Under the pieces are notes generated by a model. That model made no database searches. It had not been told where the DNA came from and saw only the letters and a list, made by a program, of their open reading frames with translations. Below, piece by piece: positions 33,753 to 42,222 of a stretch of 42,222 bases of DNA. How positions within the stretch are numbered: the stretch's first letter is position 1; the number at the start of each line of letters is the position of its first letter. This DNA comes from Bacteroidota bacterium (GTDB lineage: Bacteria; Bacteroidota; Bacteroidia; Bacteroidales; VadinHA17), in NCBI GenBank assembly GCA_003250475.1, contig QKGI01000077.1, forward strand, positions 1-42,222, in the 5' to 3' direction. The position numbers and the translations under genes were made by a program.

Positions 33753-35849
33753 TCATTTTCTCAGGCTGCGCAGATAGTCAATTATCCCCTCGTAGATCTT
33801 CTCAGCCTCCAGCTGGCGGAAGTCGGGATCTGCCAGCTTCTCCTCATCTTCCGCGTTGGTCATGAAAGCCTGTTCCACAAGCACTGCCGGCAACTGGGAG
33901 GCCCTGGTAACGGTGTAGTTGAATGAACCCACCACGCCAAACTCCGGCAGTCCAGCCTCAAGCAGCCTGTCATAGATTGTCTGCGCCAGCGGAGCCCAGA
34001 AGGGATTGTGCCAGTAGGTGCTGGTGCCCCCTATTGACATGAAGCCCCTGCCACCTGCATTGGCGTGTATGCTGATAAGCATATCGGCCCCGGAGGTGAT
34101 TGCAATATTACGCTTATCGGTCAGTAGCATGTACCTGTCAGTATCACGTACCTGTACCACCTCGGCGCCCATGGACGAGCACAGCTCTCCCAGTTTCAGG
34201 GAGAGATCGAGGTTGATATCCTTCTCAACCAGTCCCGACAGACCTATCGCTCCCGTGTTATCACCCCCGTGGCCTGCCTCGATGGCTATCTTCAGCCCGG
34301 CGAGGGGCTTCTCCGCGGAAAGGTCGAAGAGCGGCGGGTACTTTATACTCATCACCAGGCTCCTGCCAACAGGCCTGATGTCGTAACCCCACATCTCATC
34401 GCTCTTCAGGTTCACATAGACACGGAAGGTCCCGGGTGTGGTCTGCTCCCAGGTGAGCTTCTCTATCATACGGCATCCCTTCCTGTGGGTGACCCATGTG
34501 GAGGCAGACTCCGCCCCGAAAATGGTTATCACCAGCCTCTTCTGCTCAGGATCGGGATAAACCTCGTAGGCTACCGGCTCGGGGTAAGGTATGGAGACTA
34601 TGTCGGCCCCTGTGGAAGGACCGCATGTCATGCTTGTCACAATAAATGACGGCTGCACCATGGAGCCGCTCACAACCTCAACATCGGCTTCGTTTATGAA
34701 ACCCTCCTCCACATTGCTGAGTCTCACCCTGTAGTTCTCTCCTATCCTGCCGCTGGACTTCAGTACTACCCCCGGCCCGAACTCCGACCGTATCGGTCCT
34801 CCCAGGCGAGGGGCACCCAGGTTATACACCAGCCTTGAATACTCATTCTTAACCTTCAGCAGCGGATAATCCTCCGGATACCTGACAACCACTGTCCGGG
34901 TGAGGTCAGGTATGTATGCACTCTTTACCGGTGCCCCGGCCACGGGGACTATCCTCGGGCTCACACTATATGTCCTGCCGGCGGTGAGTCCACGCAGCGG
35001 CACTTCGGCCCTGTAGATACTGTAATCATCATGGTCTTCACGGATGCATTTTATGCTTGTCTTCCCGGGACGCAGGTCGACATATGCCTCCTGGCCCTTT
35101 GAAGCGGTGAAGCTCACACTGACAACCTCATCCGGAAGGAGCTCGACATCACCGGCAGGCTCAAACGAACGCCTGTCGATCCATAAGGGCCAGGGCTGCC
35201 TGCTCAGGTCCCTCTTTTCATAAACAAACTGCTGCTCGCAGGAGGCCGTGCTGCCATCCGGCATGACTGCCTCGGCCCTGACAACATTCACCCCCTCCCT
35301 GAAGTTCACCGTGGTGAAGAAGATACCTGTTTTGTACTGTTTCAGCTGCTCCCCGTTGATGCTAACCGTGGCAGGATATTCACTCCTGCAGAGAAAGTCG
35401 CCCTGCGGCTGGTAGGTGGTTGCCCCCGGCATCCTGCGAAACTCCACCCATGGTGATCTCCGTTCTACGCTGCCGTCAGGCATTACGGCATACTTATAGG
35501 GTACAAACCATCCTGACACGGGAAGGGCAAGATCGCACGGCACCCCTGCCTGGGGGCACGGCGAAAAGGAGAGTAATATTGTATCCGTTCCCGGCATGGT
35601 GAAGCTTATCCTGCCTTCGGAGTCTGTCGTAAGCTCCTGCAGGCCGTTGTTGACGGTAACCCTGCGCCCGGCAAAGTCAGACGGGAACAGGCCGCTCAGG
35701 TCAAGCTCTGCGACCTGCGGGGCCACTGTTTTACTTTCCGTGGCCTGAGCCGGCGGCTCATTTGCTGCAGAAGACCGTGCCTTCTTTGCTGTGCTGCATC
35801 CTGGCAGCATCACAGCCGCCAGGACTAAAAATGATAATACTCTTTTCAT
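33753..35849 (-). CDS. N-acetylmuramoyl-L-alanine amidase lipoprotein (Amidase_3)
   Basis: Cell-wall amidase of 698 residues that removes stem peptides from MurNAc. The signal ends in VMLPGC (Cys18). A long N-terminal region of beta domains follows, including an SH3-like stretch near 370-405 (IGENYRVRLSNVEEGFINEADV) and an AMIN-like stretch near 420-510. The zinc amidase domain occupies 516-698 with all metal and catalytic residues: H527 (EAGHGG), E542 (LVEKD), H595 (SIHANAG) and E659 (LVEQAFMTN). At about 500 residues the N-terminal extension is unusually long for the family. Its ATG overlaps the stop of the GHL10-NamZ gene (ATGA), so the two are translationally coupled. Confidence 0.94.
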   Translation of the reverse strand: MKRVLSFLVLAAVMLPGCSTAKKARSSAANEPPAQATESKTVAPQVAELDLSGLFPSDFAGRRVTVNNGLQELTTDSEGRISFTMPGTDTILLSFSPCPQAGVPCDLALPVSGWFVPYKYAVMPDGSVERRSPWVEFRRMPGATTYQPQGDFLCRSEYPATVSINGEQLKQYKTGIFFTTVNFREGVNVVRAEAVMPDGSTASCEQQFVYEKRDLSRQPWPLWIDRRSFEPAGDVELLPDEVVSVSFTASKGQEAYVDLRPGKTSIKCIREDHDDYSIYRAEVPLRGLTAGRTYSVSPRIVPVAGAPVKSAYIPDLTRTVVVRYPEDYPLLKVKNEYSRLVYNLGAPRLGGPIRSEFGPGVVLKSSGRIGENYRVRLSNVEEGFINEADVEVVSGSMVQPSFIVTSMTCGPSTGADIVSIPYPEPVAYEVYPDPEQKRLVITIFGAESASTWVTHRKGCRMIEKLTWEQTTPGTFRVYVNLKSDEMWGYDIRPVGRSLVMSIKYPPLFDLSAEKPLAGLKIAIEAGHGGDNTGAIGLSGLVEKDINLDLSLKLGELCSSMGAEVVQVRDTDRYMLLTDKRNIAITSGADMLISIHANAGGRGFMSIGGTSTYWHNPFWAPLAQTIYDRLLEAGLPEFGVVGSFNYTVTRASQLPAVLVEQAFMTNAEDEEKLADPDFRQLEAEKIYEGIIDYLRSLRK

Positions 35850-38629
35850 CTGTATAACAGGTATTTTTGTCTTAATTCCATGAATTCCTTAACATCATCC
35901 TGGCAGGCTTTTACAACCTCCTCCACCGTTACGCCCGGCTCGTTCAGCCTCCTCATCAGCACCGGCGGGGACCATACCAGGGAGTCGGGACTGGTCTTGC
36001 GATAGGCGTCGATGATATGCAGTGATGCTTCCACGGACCGGAAAGCTGACGGGTCAGTGAGCATGATCTCAACCCCTCCGCACATCTCGTCCCACGGTTT
36101 TCCCCTGCGGTTATAGCCTGTCCCGGCTGAGCGTGGTATGAAATAGAGAGGCCTGAAGTAAGCTCCCCTGATGCCCCTTGCATTAAGGTCTTCCGCTGCT
36201 TTCTCAGCGTTGACCCAGGGAGCCCCGGTGATCAGGAAGGGTTTGGTCGTGCCCCTGCCCTCGGACATATTGGTCCTCTCAAACAGGCACTGCCCGGGAT
36301 AGACTACCGCCGTCTCCCAGTTATCTATGTTCGGTGACGGCATGACCCACATAAGTCCTGTCTCGTTCCACATCATGCTGCGCCGCCATCCTTTCATCCT
36401 GATGACGGTGAGGTCAGCTCCGTAGCCTTCTGTCTCGTTCCACATCGTGGCCAGCTCACCGTATGTCATGCCGTGTCTCAGCGGGATCCGGTGACGGTAG
36501 ATGCTTATGGTGTCCTGCATTGGTCCTTCAACCACCCTTCCCCCCAGCGGGTTCGGCCTGTCAAGGACGATGAAGGGGATGCCTGCCCTGGCGCATGCCT
36601 CCATTGCATGAGACATCGAGAACTTGAAGGTATACCATGCCGATCCTACTCCCTGGATATCGAACAGCATTACGTCTATGCTGTCAAGCCACTCCTTTTT
36701 TGGTGCAAACGAGTCGCCGTACAGGCTGTAGACGGGGATGCCTGTCACGGGGTCAGGGTCGCCGTTGCCGAAGATCCTGCCGTGCTGTGCTCCCCGTACC
36801 CCGTGTTCAGCTCCGAAGAGCGCCACAAGATTGACACCCGGGGTAGTGGCGAGTATATCGATGCTGCTGCGCATATCAACACCAACAGCCGACGGGTTGG
36901 TTATCAGTCCCACCCTTTTCCCTTTTATGAGATCGAGATGGTCATCTACGAGTACGTTGATACCCGGGGTCACTGCCGGAACCGGCACCTGGGGCTCCCT
37001 CCTGCTGTCGTAGAAGTCAGCAAGCACCTGCTGCAGCGGAGGAGCGTCGGCAAAGGTGATGCCTGTGACAGCGCTCTTTGCCAGGATGCTTTCATTACCG
37101 TAACGGTCAACGGCAGACATGGCTATGCTGTCAAGAGGTATCAGCACCTGTTCGATGCCTGTGACTCTGTCAGGGGTTGTCCTGGCCAGTAACGTACGGT
37201 TGACGGTAAACGCCGGTATCACGTCAGCAGTGACATTGCTTCCGTGAATATTCTGGTTCCACTGTGATCCGTACTTGTAGTATACCACCCACCTGGCAAC
37301 ATCTGCCGGTTGCGGATGGGTCCATGTGACAGCCAGGGCACCGTTCTCATGCCTCTGTGTCATGACAGGCGCTGCCGGAGCCTTCTTATCCAGCCAGGGA
37401 GAGGGGGGCACCAGTGCCTGCCGCCTGTACGGACCTTCGGCAATAGCCTTAACCAGTCCTGGTGTTGCTGCCAGGGGGCCTATGCTCCAGTGGATGACGC
37501 CGGGACTCCCGGGCAGCATGCCCCTGGTGACCATGATCTGGTTTACTGTCTCATCAGCTGCCCTCGAGGCAGGCTGCAGTCCTATGTTGATACCGGGCCA
37601 TAGATGCCTGCCCTTATAGTTCTGGTCTTTCCACCAGCCAAGGAGAACAGGATAGCTCTGTGCCAGCTGGTTGATAGGCCAGTACAACTGGGGTGAGTAG
37701 TAGTCAATCCATCCCTTGTTGAGCCACAGCTTAGCATCGGCATAGAGTGTCTCGTGCTGGTTGAAGCCGCCACCTATTGCCGGAGGGTTGTACGGCTGCC
37801 AGATACCGAAGGGACTCAGGCCGAACTTGACCCAAGGCTTCTCTGCCTTTATCCCCTTATAGAGTCTCTCGATGAATATGTTGACAGCCTCCCTCCTCCA
37901 GTCGGAACGTGACAGCCTGCCGCCACCGGCCTGGTAGGCATTCCAGCTCCCGTCATCGGGGAAGTCCCTGAAGTTATTGTAATCGGGATAAGGATAGAAG
38001 TAGTCGTCAAAATGTATACCGTCGAGGTCATAACGGCGTACAAGGTCCATAACCACATTGTATGAATGGTCCTGGGTACCCTTCAGTGCCGGGTCCATCC
38101 ACCAGTAACCCTGCTCAAGCTTAATGACAAGCTCCGGGTGTGTCTTCACTATGGAGGTGGCAGTCACCTCTCCTCCTGCAGGGTGATGGGCACGGTACGG
38201 GTTTAGCCATGCATGCAGCTCCAGTCCCCTGGCATGAGCCTCATCAATCCAGAACTGCAGCGGATCATAGTATGGATCGGGAGCTTTGCCCTGCTCACCT
38301 GTAAGGTAGTATGACCAGGGTTCGAGGTCACTCCTGTACATGGCATCACAGTGCGGCCTGACCTGAAAGATCACTGCATTGTAGTTATTACCGGCAAGCA
38401 GGTCAAGCAGCCTGACAGCCTCAATCTTCTGTTCCTCCACCGTGAGGCCCGGCTTACTGGGCCAGTTAATGTTGGCGACGGTAGCCACCCATGCAGCGCG
38501 GAACTCACGCTCTGCATCCGGAGTGCGGCCCGACGGGTCACCCGTAACAGGCTTCTTTGTGGCAGCACAACCTGCTGTTGCTATCAGCAACAGCGTTGCG
38601 ACAACTTTCAATAGTGATTTTCCTGGCAT
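35846..38629 (-). CDS. GHL10 (DigH-like) glycosidase fused to NamZ (DUF1343) muramidase
   Basis: Lipoprotein of 927 residues from ATG 38629 (lipobox IATAGC); a TTG at 38665 also opens the frame but would place 12 residues before the signal. The first half, from FRAAWVATVANINWPS through DGIHFDDYFYPYP and SPQLYWP, is the GHL10/DUF187 family that includes E. coli DigH, which cuts peptide-free peptidoglycan. A fibronectin-like linker (around 430-530 of the longer frame) follows. The last 370 residues are DUF1343/NamZ (GH171), with the FGAEHG motif carrying the catalytic Glu, then DRPNPLGG and PSPNID; B. subtilis NamZ releases terminal MurNAc. One chain therefore combines endo- and exo-acting steps on denuded glycan strands. 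It follows the DeoR gene and overlaps the amidase gene. Confidence 0.92.
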   Translation of the reverse strand: MPGKSLLKVVATLLLIATAGCAATKKPVTGDPSGRTPDAEREFRAAWVATVANINWPSKPGLTVEEQKIEAVRLLDLLAGNNYNAVIFQVRPHCDAMYRSDLEPWSYYLTGEQGKAPDPYYDPLQFWIDEAHARGLELHAWLNPYRAHHPAGGEVTATSIVKTHPELVIKLEQGYWWMDPALKGTQDHSYNVVMDLVRRYDLDGIHFDDYFYPYPDYNNFRDFPDDGSWNAYQAGGGRLSRSDWRREAVNIFIERLYKGIKAEKPWVKFGLSPFGIWQPYNPPAIGGGFNQHETLYADAKLWLNKGWIDYYSPQLYWPINQLAQSYPVLLGWWKDQNYKGRHLWPGINIGLQPASRAADETVNQIMVTRGMLPGSPGVIHWSIGPLAATPGLVKAIAEGPYRRQALVPPSPWLDKKAPAAPVMTQRHENGALAVTWTHPQPADVARWVVYYKYGSQWNQNIHGSNVTADVIPAFTVNRTLLARTTPDRVTGIEQVLIPLDSIAMSAVDRYGNESILAKSAVTGITFADAPPLQQVLADFYDSRREPQVPVPAVTPGINVLVDDHLDLIKGKRVGLITNPSAVGVDMRSSIDILATTPGVNLVALFGAEHGVRGAQHGRIFGNGDPDPVTGIPVYSLYGDSFAPKKEWLDSIDVMLFDIQGVGSAWYTFKFSMSHAMEACARAGIPFIVLDRPNPLGGRVVEGPMQDTISIYRHRIPLRHGMTYGELATMWNETEGYGADLTVIRMKGWRRSMMWNETGLMWVMPSPNIDNWETAVVYPGQCLFERTNMSEGRGTTKPFLITGAPWVNAEKAAEDLNARGIRGAYFRPLYFIPRSAGTGYNRRGKPWDEMCGGVEIMLTDPSAFRSVEASLHIIDAYRKTSPDSLVWSPPVLMRRLNEPGVTVEEVVKACQDDVKEFMELRQKYLLYR

Positions 38630-38732
38630 ATTGATAGGTTTAATGGTGATGGTCGGTGAAGACAAATTTAATAATAGTGTTGTGGTGGCTTCAGGTCAGG
38701 TCTCTAAAGTAAACAGGTTATACAACATATTA

Positions 38733-39497
38733 TTAAACCAGCGTAACCTCGATACCTTTCTCGCGTATCACCTCGACATAGTTTGCCGGGGCATTGGTGT
38801 CAGTAATAATATGGTGTACCCTGTTCAGGTTACATATCTTGCCGAAGCCTCTCTTGCCGAATTTTGTTGAGTCTGCCAGGACTATCACCTCCTGGGCGGC
38901 GTTTATCATGTACTGGTTGAGGTGCGCCTCCGCGATATTGCTTGTTGTAAGGCCCAGGTCGAGATCAAGCCCGTCGATGCCGATAAACAGCTTGCTGCAC
39001 ACCATCTCCGTGAGGAGGCTTTCGGAATAGGGTCCTATGGCCGAGGCGGAGCTCTTGCGCAGCGACCCGCCCAGCTGTATTATATCAATGTTAGGTTTGT
39101 AGCTGAGTATCAGGGATACTTTTACCGAGGGGGTGATGACAGTGATGGGGTCAGTTATGTTTATGTGCTGGGCAAAAGCCAGAACAGTGGTGCCCGAGGC
39201 AATGATGATCCTGTCATTCTTCGCCAGAAGCCTGTTGGCGGCCTCGGCTATACGAACTTTCTCATTTACCTGCACCTTCTCCTTCTCATCAATGTGGCGG
39301 TCGATGGTCAGGGAGCTGACCGGACTGGCGCTTCCGTGCGAGCGTATAAGCATCCTCCTGGCTTCAAGCTCTTTCAAATCCTTTCGAATCGTAACCTCCG
39401 AAACTTCCAGACGCACACTCAGGTCATGCACTCTCACATAACCGTCTTTTTCAAGTTCCGTCAGTATTATCTTGTGACGCTGAGCTATATTCCTCAT
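38733..39497 (-). CDS. DeoR-family transcriptional regulator (GlpR-like)
   Basis: Regulator of 254 residues: N-terminal DeoR helix-turn-helix (about 5-57, VHDLSVRLEVSEVTIRKDLKELEARRMLIRSHGSA) and a sugar-phosphate-sensing DeoRC domain (about 75-235) with IIIASGTTVLAFA, LFIGIDGLDLDLGLTT and VIVLADSTKFGKRGF. It is divergent from glpD, 204 bases away, as GlpR-type repressors often are, and is followed 103 bases downstream by the peptidoglycan hydrolase genes. It may control both. The effector is likely a phosphorylated sugar or glycerol-3-phosphate; the sequence does not decide which. Confidence 0.92.
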   Translation of the reverse strand: MRNIAQRHKIILTELEKDGYVRVHDLSVRLEVSEVTIRKDLKELEARRMLIRSHGSASPVSSLTIDRHIDEKEKVQVNEKVRIAEAANRLLAKNDRIIIASGTTVLAFAQHINITDPITVITPSVKVSLILSYKPNIDIIQLGGSLRKSSASAIGPYSESLLTEMVCSKLFIGIDGLDLDLGLTTSNIAEAHLNQYMINAAQEVIVLADSTKFGKRGFGKICNLNRVHHIITDTNAPANYVEVIREKGIEVTLV

Positions 39498-39535
39498 AAT
39501 GCAGTTACCGTAAGCCGGATTTGTTGGTCATGATC

Positions 39536-39567
39536 CAAAGATAAAAACAAAAGTTATAATATACAAA
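39536..39567 (-). promoter_or_regulatory. Promoter of the deoR-type gene
   Basis: On the minus strand TTTG (39564-39567), 20 bases, then TATCTTTG (39536-39543) match the Bacteroidetes -33/-7 consensus exactly, about 40 bases before the start codon. TTTC-rich sequence (39564-39579, GATTTCCTTTCGTTTG on the minus strand) covers the -33 box and resembles the TTTC repeats bound by DeoR-family proteins; an inverted partial copy (CTTCGTTTTTC) occurs at 39661-39671. Confidence 0.65.
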
Positions 39568-39701
39568 CGAAAGGAAATCTTAAAAAAGTTAAAAATATTA
39601 CGATTTATTATTTTTTCTTTCTTTTTTGTTTTGATTTTTTGAAAGCATGTCATAATTTTACTTCGTTTTTCTGACATAAATCATATTTAAGCTATTTTAC
39701 T

Positions 39702-41273
39702 TTGGAAAGAGAAGATTTTTTAAGGGAGCTCACGGGCTCAAAGAGAGAGTGGGACTTCATAATCATCGGCGGAGGAGCCACCGGCCTGGGTGTTGCCGTC
39801 GATGCCGCAACAAGAGGTTACAGTACTCTTCTTCTTGAGCAATCAGATTTTGCAAAATCAACCTCATCGCGCAGCACCAAACTGGTTCACGGGGGAGTGA
39901 GATACCTTCAGAATGGTGATGTGGCCCTTGTGAGGGAGGCTCTCCGTGAGAGAGGCTATCTGAGGAAGAACGCACCTCACCTCGTCAAGAACCAGCGCTT
40001 CATAATAGGTAACTACAGATGGTGGGAACGTCCCTTTTATACTATAGGTCTTACCTTATATGACCTTTTATCGAGCGGCATGAGCTTCGGAAGGTCGCTG
40101 CCCATGAGCAGAAGCAGGGTCATCAAGGCCATCCCGCAAATCGTAAGAGAAAAGTTGAAGGGAGGAGTGGTATACCATGACGGACAGTTTGACGACTCAC
40201 GTCTTGCCGTGAACCTCCTCCAGACGGCGATAGAGAAAGGTGCCACGGCAGTCAACTACGCCAGGGTAACCAGCCTGCTTAAAAACAACGAAGGCAAGAT
40301 ATCAGGCGTGGTGGTGCGTGATGAGCTCGACGGGGTGTCGTTCACTGCCGAAGGAAAGTGTATTATAAATGCCACCGGCATCTTTGTCGATGATATCATC
40401 AGGATGGATAACCCGGAGCAGAGACCGCTCGTAAGACCGAGCCAGGGAGTGCATCTTGTCGTCGACAAAAGCTTCCTCGGAGGTGATGATGCCATCATGA
40501 TCCCTAAGACCAGTGACGGAAGGGTGATGTTCGGCGTTCCCTGGCATAACAGGGTGATACTGGGCACCACTGACATACCTGTCAGGGAGTTCATTCTTGA
40601 ACCCAAGGCGCTGGATGAGGAGGTAGACTTCATCCTTGAGACCGCCGGCCGCTACCTGGAAAAGAAGCCGCAGCGCAGCGACGTGCTGTGCGTCTTTGCC
40701 GGTCTTCGCCCGCTCGCTGCGCCAAAAGACGGCGGTGACAGTGCCAGGACCAAAGAGATATCACGCAGCCATAAGTTGCTCGTGTCCCCGTCAGGACTGG
40801 TAACAATAACAGGCGGAAAGTGGACCACCTACCGCAAGATGGCTGAAGATACCGTCAATGCGGCCATAAAAACAAAGAAACTGCCATTCAGGGGATGCCG
40901 CACCCGTGACCTGAAGATCCACGGTTATATGGAGAATGTTGACAGGAATGACAGGATGTATATCTACGGCAGTGACACGGATGAGATCCGCATGATGCAA
41001 AAGGAAAATCCGGCTTATGCAGAGAAGCTCGACGACAGGGTGGAGTTCACAGTGGCTGAAGTCATATGGGCTGTGCGAAAAGAGATGGCCCGCACAGTCG
41101 ATGACGTGCTGGCACGAAGGGTAAGAGTACTGTACCTTGATGCCAGACTATCGATAGCCCTGGCACCCAGGGTGGCCTCGGTAATGGCTGCGGAGCTTGG
41201 AAGGGACAAAACATGGGAAGAACAGCAGGTGAAGGAGTTCACGGAGCTGGCAAAAGGATATGTGATGGCATAA
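39702..41273 (+). CDS. glpD: Glycerol-3-phosphate dehydrogenase, FAD-dependent
   Basis: Membrane-associated flavoenzyme of 523 residues oxidising sn-glycerol-3-phosphate to dihydroxyacetone phosphate and feeding electrons to quinone. The dinucleotide-binding motif IIGGGATGLG is near the N-terminus, followed by STKLVHGGVRYLQ, the hallmark of GlpD. The central GVVYHDGQFDDSRL, the TTDIP segment and the C-terminal helical domain (FTVAEVIWAVRKEMARTVDDVLARRVR) complete the family pattern at usual length. The start is a TTG: there is no ATG or GTG between the upstream in-frame stop at 39672 and the FAD motif. It diverges from the DeoR gene and is followed 32 bases later by a sulfatase gene. Confidence 0.96.
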   Translation: MEREDFLRELTGSKREWDFIIIGGGATGLGVAVDAATRGYSTLLLEQSDFAKSTSSRSTKLVHGGVRYLQNGDVALVREALRERGYLRKNAPHLVKNQRFIIGNYRWWERPFYTIGLTLYDLLSSGMSFGRSLPMSRSRVIKAIPQIVREKLKGGVVYHDGQFDDSRLAVNLLQTAIEKGATAVNYARVTSLLKNNEGKISGVVVRDELDGVSFTAEGKCIINATGIFVDDIIRMDNPEQRPLVRPSQGVHLVVDKSFLGGDDAIMIPKTSDGRVMFGVPWHNRVILGTTDIPVREFILEPKALDEEVDFILETAGRYLEKKPQRSDVLCVFAGLRPLAAPKDGGDSARTKEISRSHKLLVSPSGLVTITGGKWTTYRKMAEDTVNAAIKTKKLPFRGCRTRDLKIHGYMENVDRNDRMYIYGSDTDEIRMMQKENPAYAEKLDDRVEFTVAEVIWAVRKEMARTVDDVLARRVRVLYLDARLSIALAPRVASVMAAELGRDKTWEEQQVKEFTELAKGYVMA

Positions 41274-41305
41274 TATCATTGTATTTAACTTTTAACCAAA
41301 TAACA

Positions 41306-42222
41306 ATGAAAGGATCGTACAAAACAGTGAAGGCCATAACAGGAATGATCACGGTATTCGCACTGTTACTCACGGCCGGCTGGTCATTTTCTTCCTGTTC
41401 CTCCAGGCCTGTGGCATCACAGCCGGATAAGCCGAATATCATTGTTATACTGGCAGACGATATAGGTTATTCAGATATAGGGTCTTACGGATCGGAGATC
41501 AAGACTCCGAATCTTGACCGGCTGGCTGCAGCGGGCATTCGCTTCACACAATTCTACAACACCGCCCGCTGTAGTCCCAGCCGCGCATCGCTTCTCACAG
41601 GCCTCTACCCGCACCAGGCAGGCATGGGGCACCTGGCCACCAGGCCGCTATGGGATGAACCCGGATACCTGGATGATCTTAACAGGAACACAGCCACCAT
41701 TGCCGAGCTTCTGAAAGGAGCCGGCTATGCTACATATATGACCGGTAAATGGCATCTCTACGGCATGGACAACGCCAGCTCCCTCGAAGAGCTGGCAGCG
41801 GATAAGAGCAACTGGCCGCGGCAGAGGGGCTTCGACCGCTATTTTGGTAACCTGAGCGGGTCATGCAGCTACTGGGATCCCTTCACCCTCGTCAGTGACA
41901 ACAGGTTCATCGCTCCCGGTGAAGGTTTCTATTACACCAATGCCATAACCGACACCACGGTGAAGTTTATACGTGAGAATCCCGACGGAAAACCATTTTT
42001 CTTCTATGTGGCATATTACTCCGCTCACTGGCCTTTGCATGCCCCGGAGGAGGAGATAGCCAGATACAAGGGTGTTTACGATATCGGGTGGGACTCGGTG
42101 AGGGTTCATCGCTTCAGCAGGCAGAAAGAGCTCGGGGTGATAACGGAGAACCACAAACTCACAGGCAGGCCGGAGACAATACCCGCATGGATTGATGAAC
42201 CGATGAAAGAGTGGCAGGAACG
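41306..42222 (+). CDS. Secreted sulfatase, Cys-type (partial, runs off window)
   Basis: N-terminal 305 residues of a type I sulfatase. A long signal ends in WSFSSC (Cys31), probably lipidated. D51/D52 lie in LADDIGYSDIGSYG, and the formylglycine precursor is Cys89 in C-S-P-S-R followed by ASLLTG. TGKWHLYG and the AYYSAHWPLHAPEEEIARYKG block are those of arylsulfatase A-like enzymes, distinct from the iduronate-2-sulfatase-like pair. The C-terminal third, with the remaining metal ligands, is beyond the window. It is 32 bases after glpD on the same strand, but a functional link with glpD is not evident. Confidence 0.93.
   Translation, partial: MKGSYKTVKAITGMITVFALLLTAGWSFSSCSSRPVASQPDKPNIIVILADDIGYSDIGSYGSEIKTPNLDRLAAAGIRFTQFYNTARCSPSRASLLTGLYPHQAGMGHLATRPLWDEPGYLDDLNRNTATIAELLKGAGYATYMTGKWHLYGMDNASSLEELAADKSNWPRQRGFDRYFGNLSGSCSYWDPFTLVSDNRFIAPGEGFYYTNAITDTTVKFIRENPDGKPFFFYVAYYSAHWPLHAPEEEIARYKGVYDIGWDSVRVHRFSRQKELGVITENHKLTGRPETIPAWIDEPMKEWQE

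Noticed and set aside
36473-37192. 239-codon plus-strand frame opposite the GHL10-NamZ gene
   Set aside because: Antisense to a well-supported gene, no family resemblance; long antisense frames are common in this base composition.
38663-38670. TAAATTTG on the minus strand, matching the -7 consensus, before the GHL10-NamZ gene
   Set aside because: No -33 TTTG at the expected spacing, and the gene is close enough to the DeoR gene to be read from its promoter.
38922-39533. 203-codon plus-strand frame opposite the DeoR gene
   Set aside because: It shadows the DeoR coding sequence and has no domain or signal.
1-42222. CRISPR arrays, tRNA genes, transposases or phage genes
   Set aside because: None were found on reading both strands; the repeats seen are single inverted repeats or leader motifs.

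Overview
The window comes from a member of the Bacteroidota. It carries two SusC/SusD pairs, many secreted lipoproteins, promoters of the Bacteroidetes type (-33 TTG or TTTG, about 20 bases, -7 TAnnTTTG), few strong Shine-Dalgarno sites, and a sulfatase-rich polysaccharide utilisation locus (PUL). The number of sulfatases suggests a marine or mucin-feeding lineage, but the species cannot be named from the sequence.

Region 1 (39-10943, minus strand) reads gntR - mutarotase/Na+-symporter fusion - sialic acid lyase - susC - susD - Cys-type sulfatase, with short gaps and one ATGA overlap. It holds the uptake and first catabolic step for sialic acid. Region 2 (11286-14951, plus strand) is a two-gene unit: an FG-GAP propeller lipoprotein and a Ser-type sulfatase. 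Region 3 (14956-33511, minus strand) is a second PUL: gntR - susC - susD - GH33 sialidase - DapA-family aldolase - GH33 sialidase - Cys-type sulfatase - BNR propeller lipoprotein - Ser-type sulfatase - short lipoprotein remnant - BNR propeller - RraA-like protein - BNR propeller with YwqK/MORN-like repeats. Together, regions 1-3 look like one machine for desulfating and desialylating a sulfated sialoglycan, importing the products through two SusCD pairs, and cleaving the released nonulosonic acid. The two regulators share a near-identical palindrome over their own promoters, so both halves are probably controlled together.

Region 4 (33753-39497, minus strand) is a DeoR regulator followed by two translationally coupled cell-wall enzymes: a GHL10 (DigH-like) plus NamZ (DUF1343) fusion lipoprotein and an N-acetylmuramoyl-L-alanine amidase lipoprotein. 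Region 5 (39702 to the end, plus strand) holds glpD, divergent from the DeoR gene, and the start of a fifth sulfatase that runs off the window.

The points least explained by known sialic acid loci are the second aldolase and RraA-like protein inside the sialidase cluster, three propellers that lack the classical sialidase arginine motif, and the coupled amidase/DigH/NamZ operon. No tRNA, rRNA, CRISPR array or transposase was seen. ManNAc epimerase, ManNAc kinase, NagA/NagB and a sulfatase-maturing enzyme are absent from the window and must lie elsewhere if the pathway is complete.
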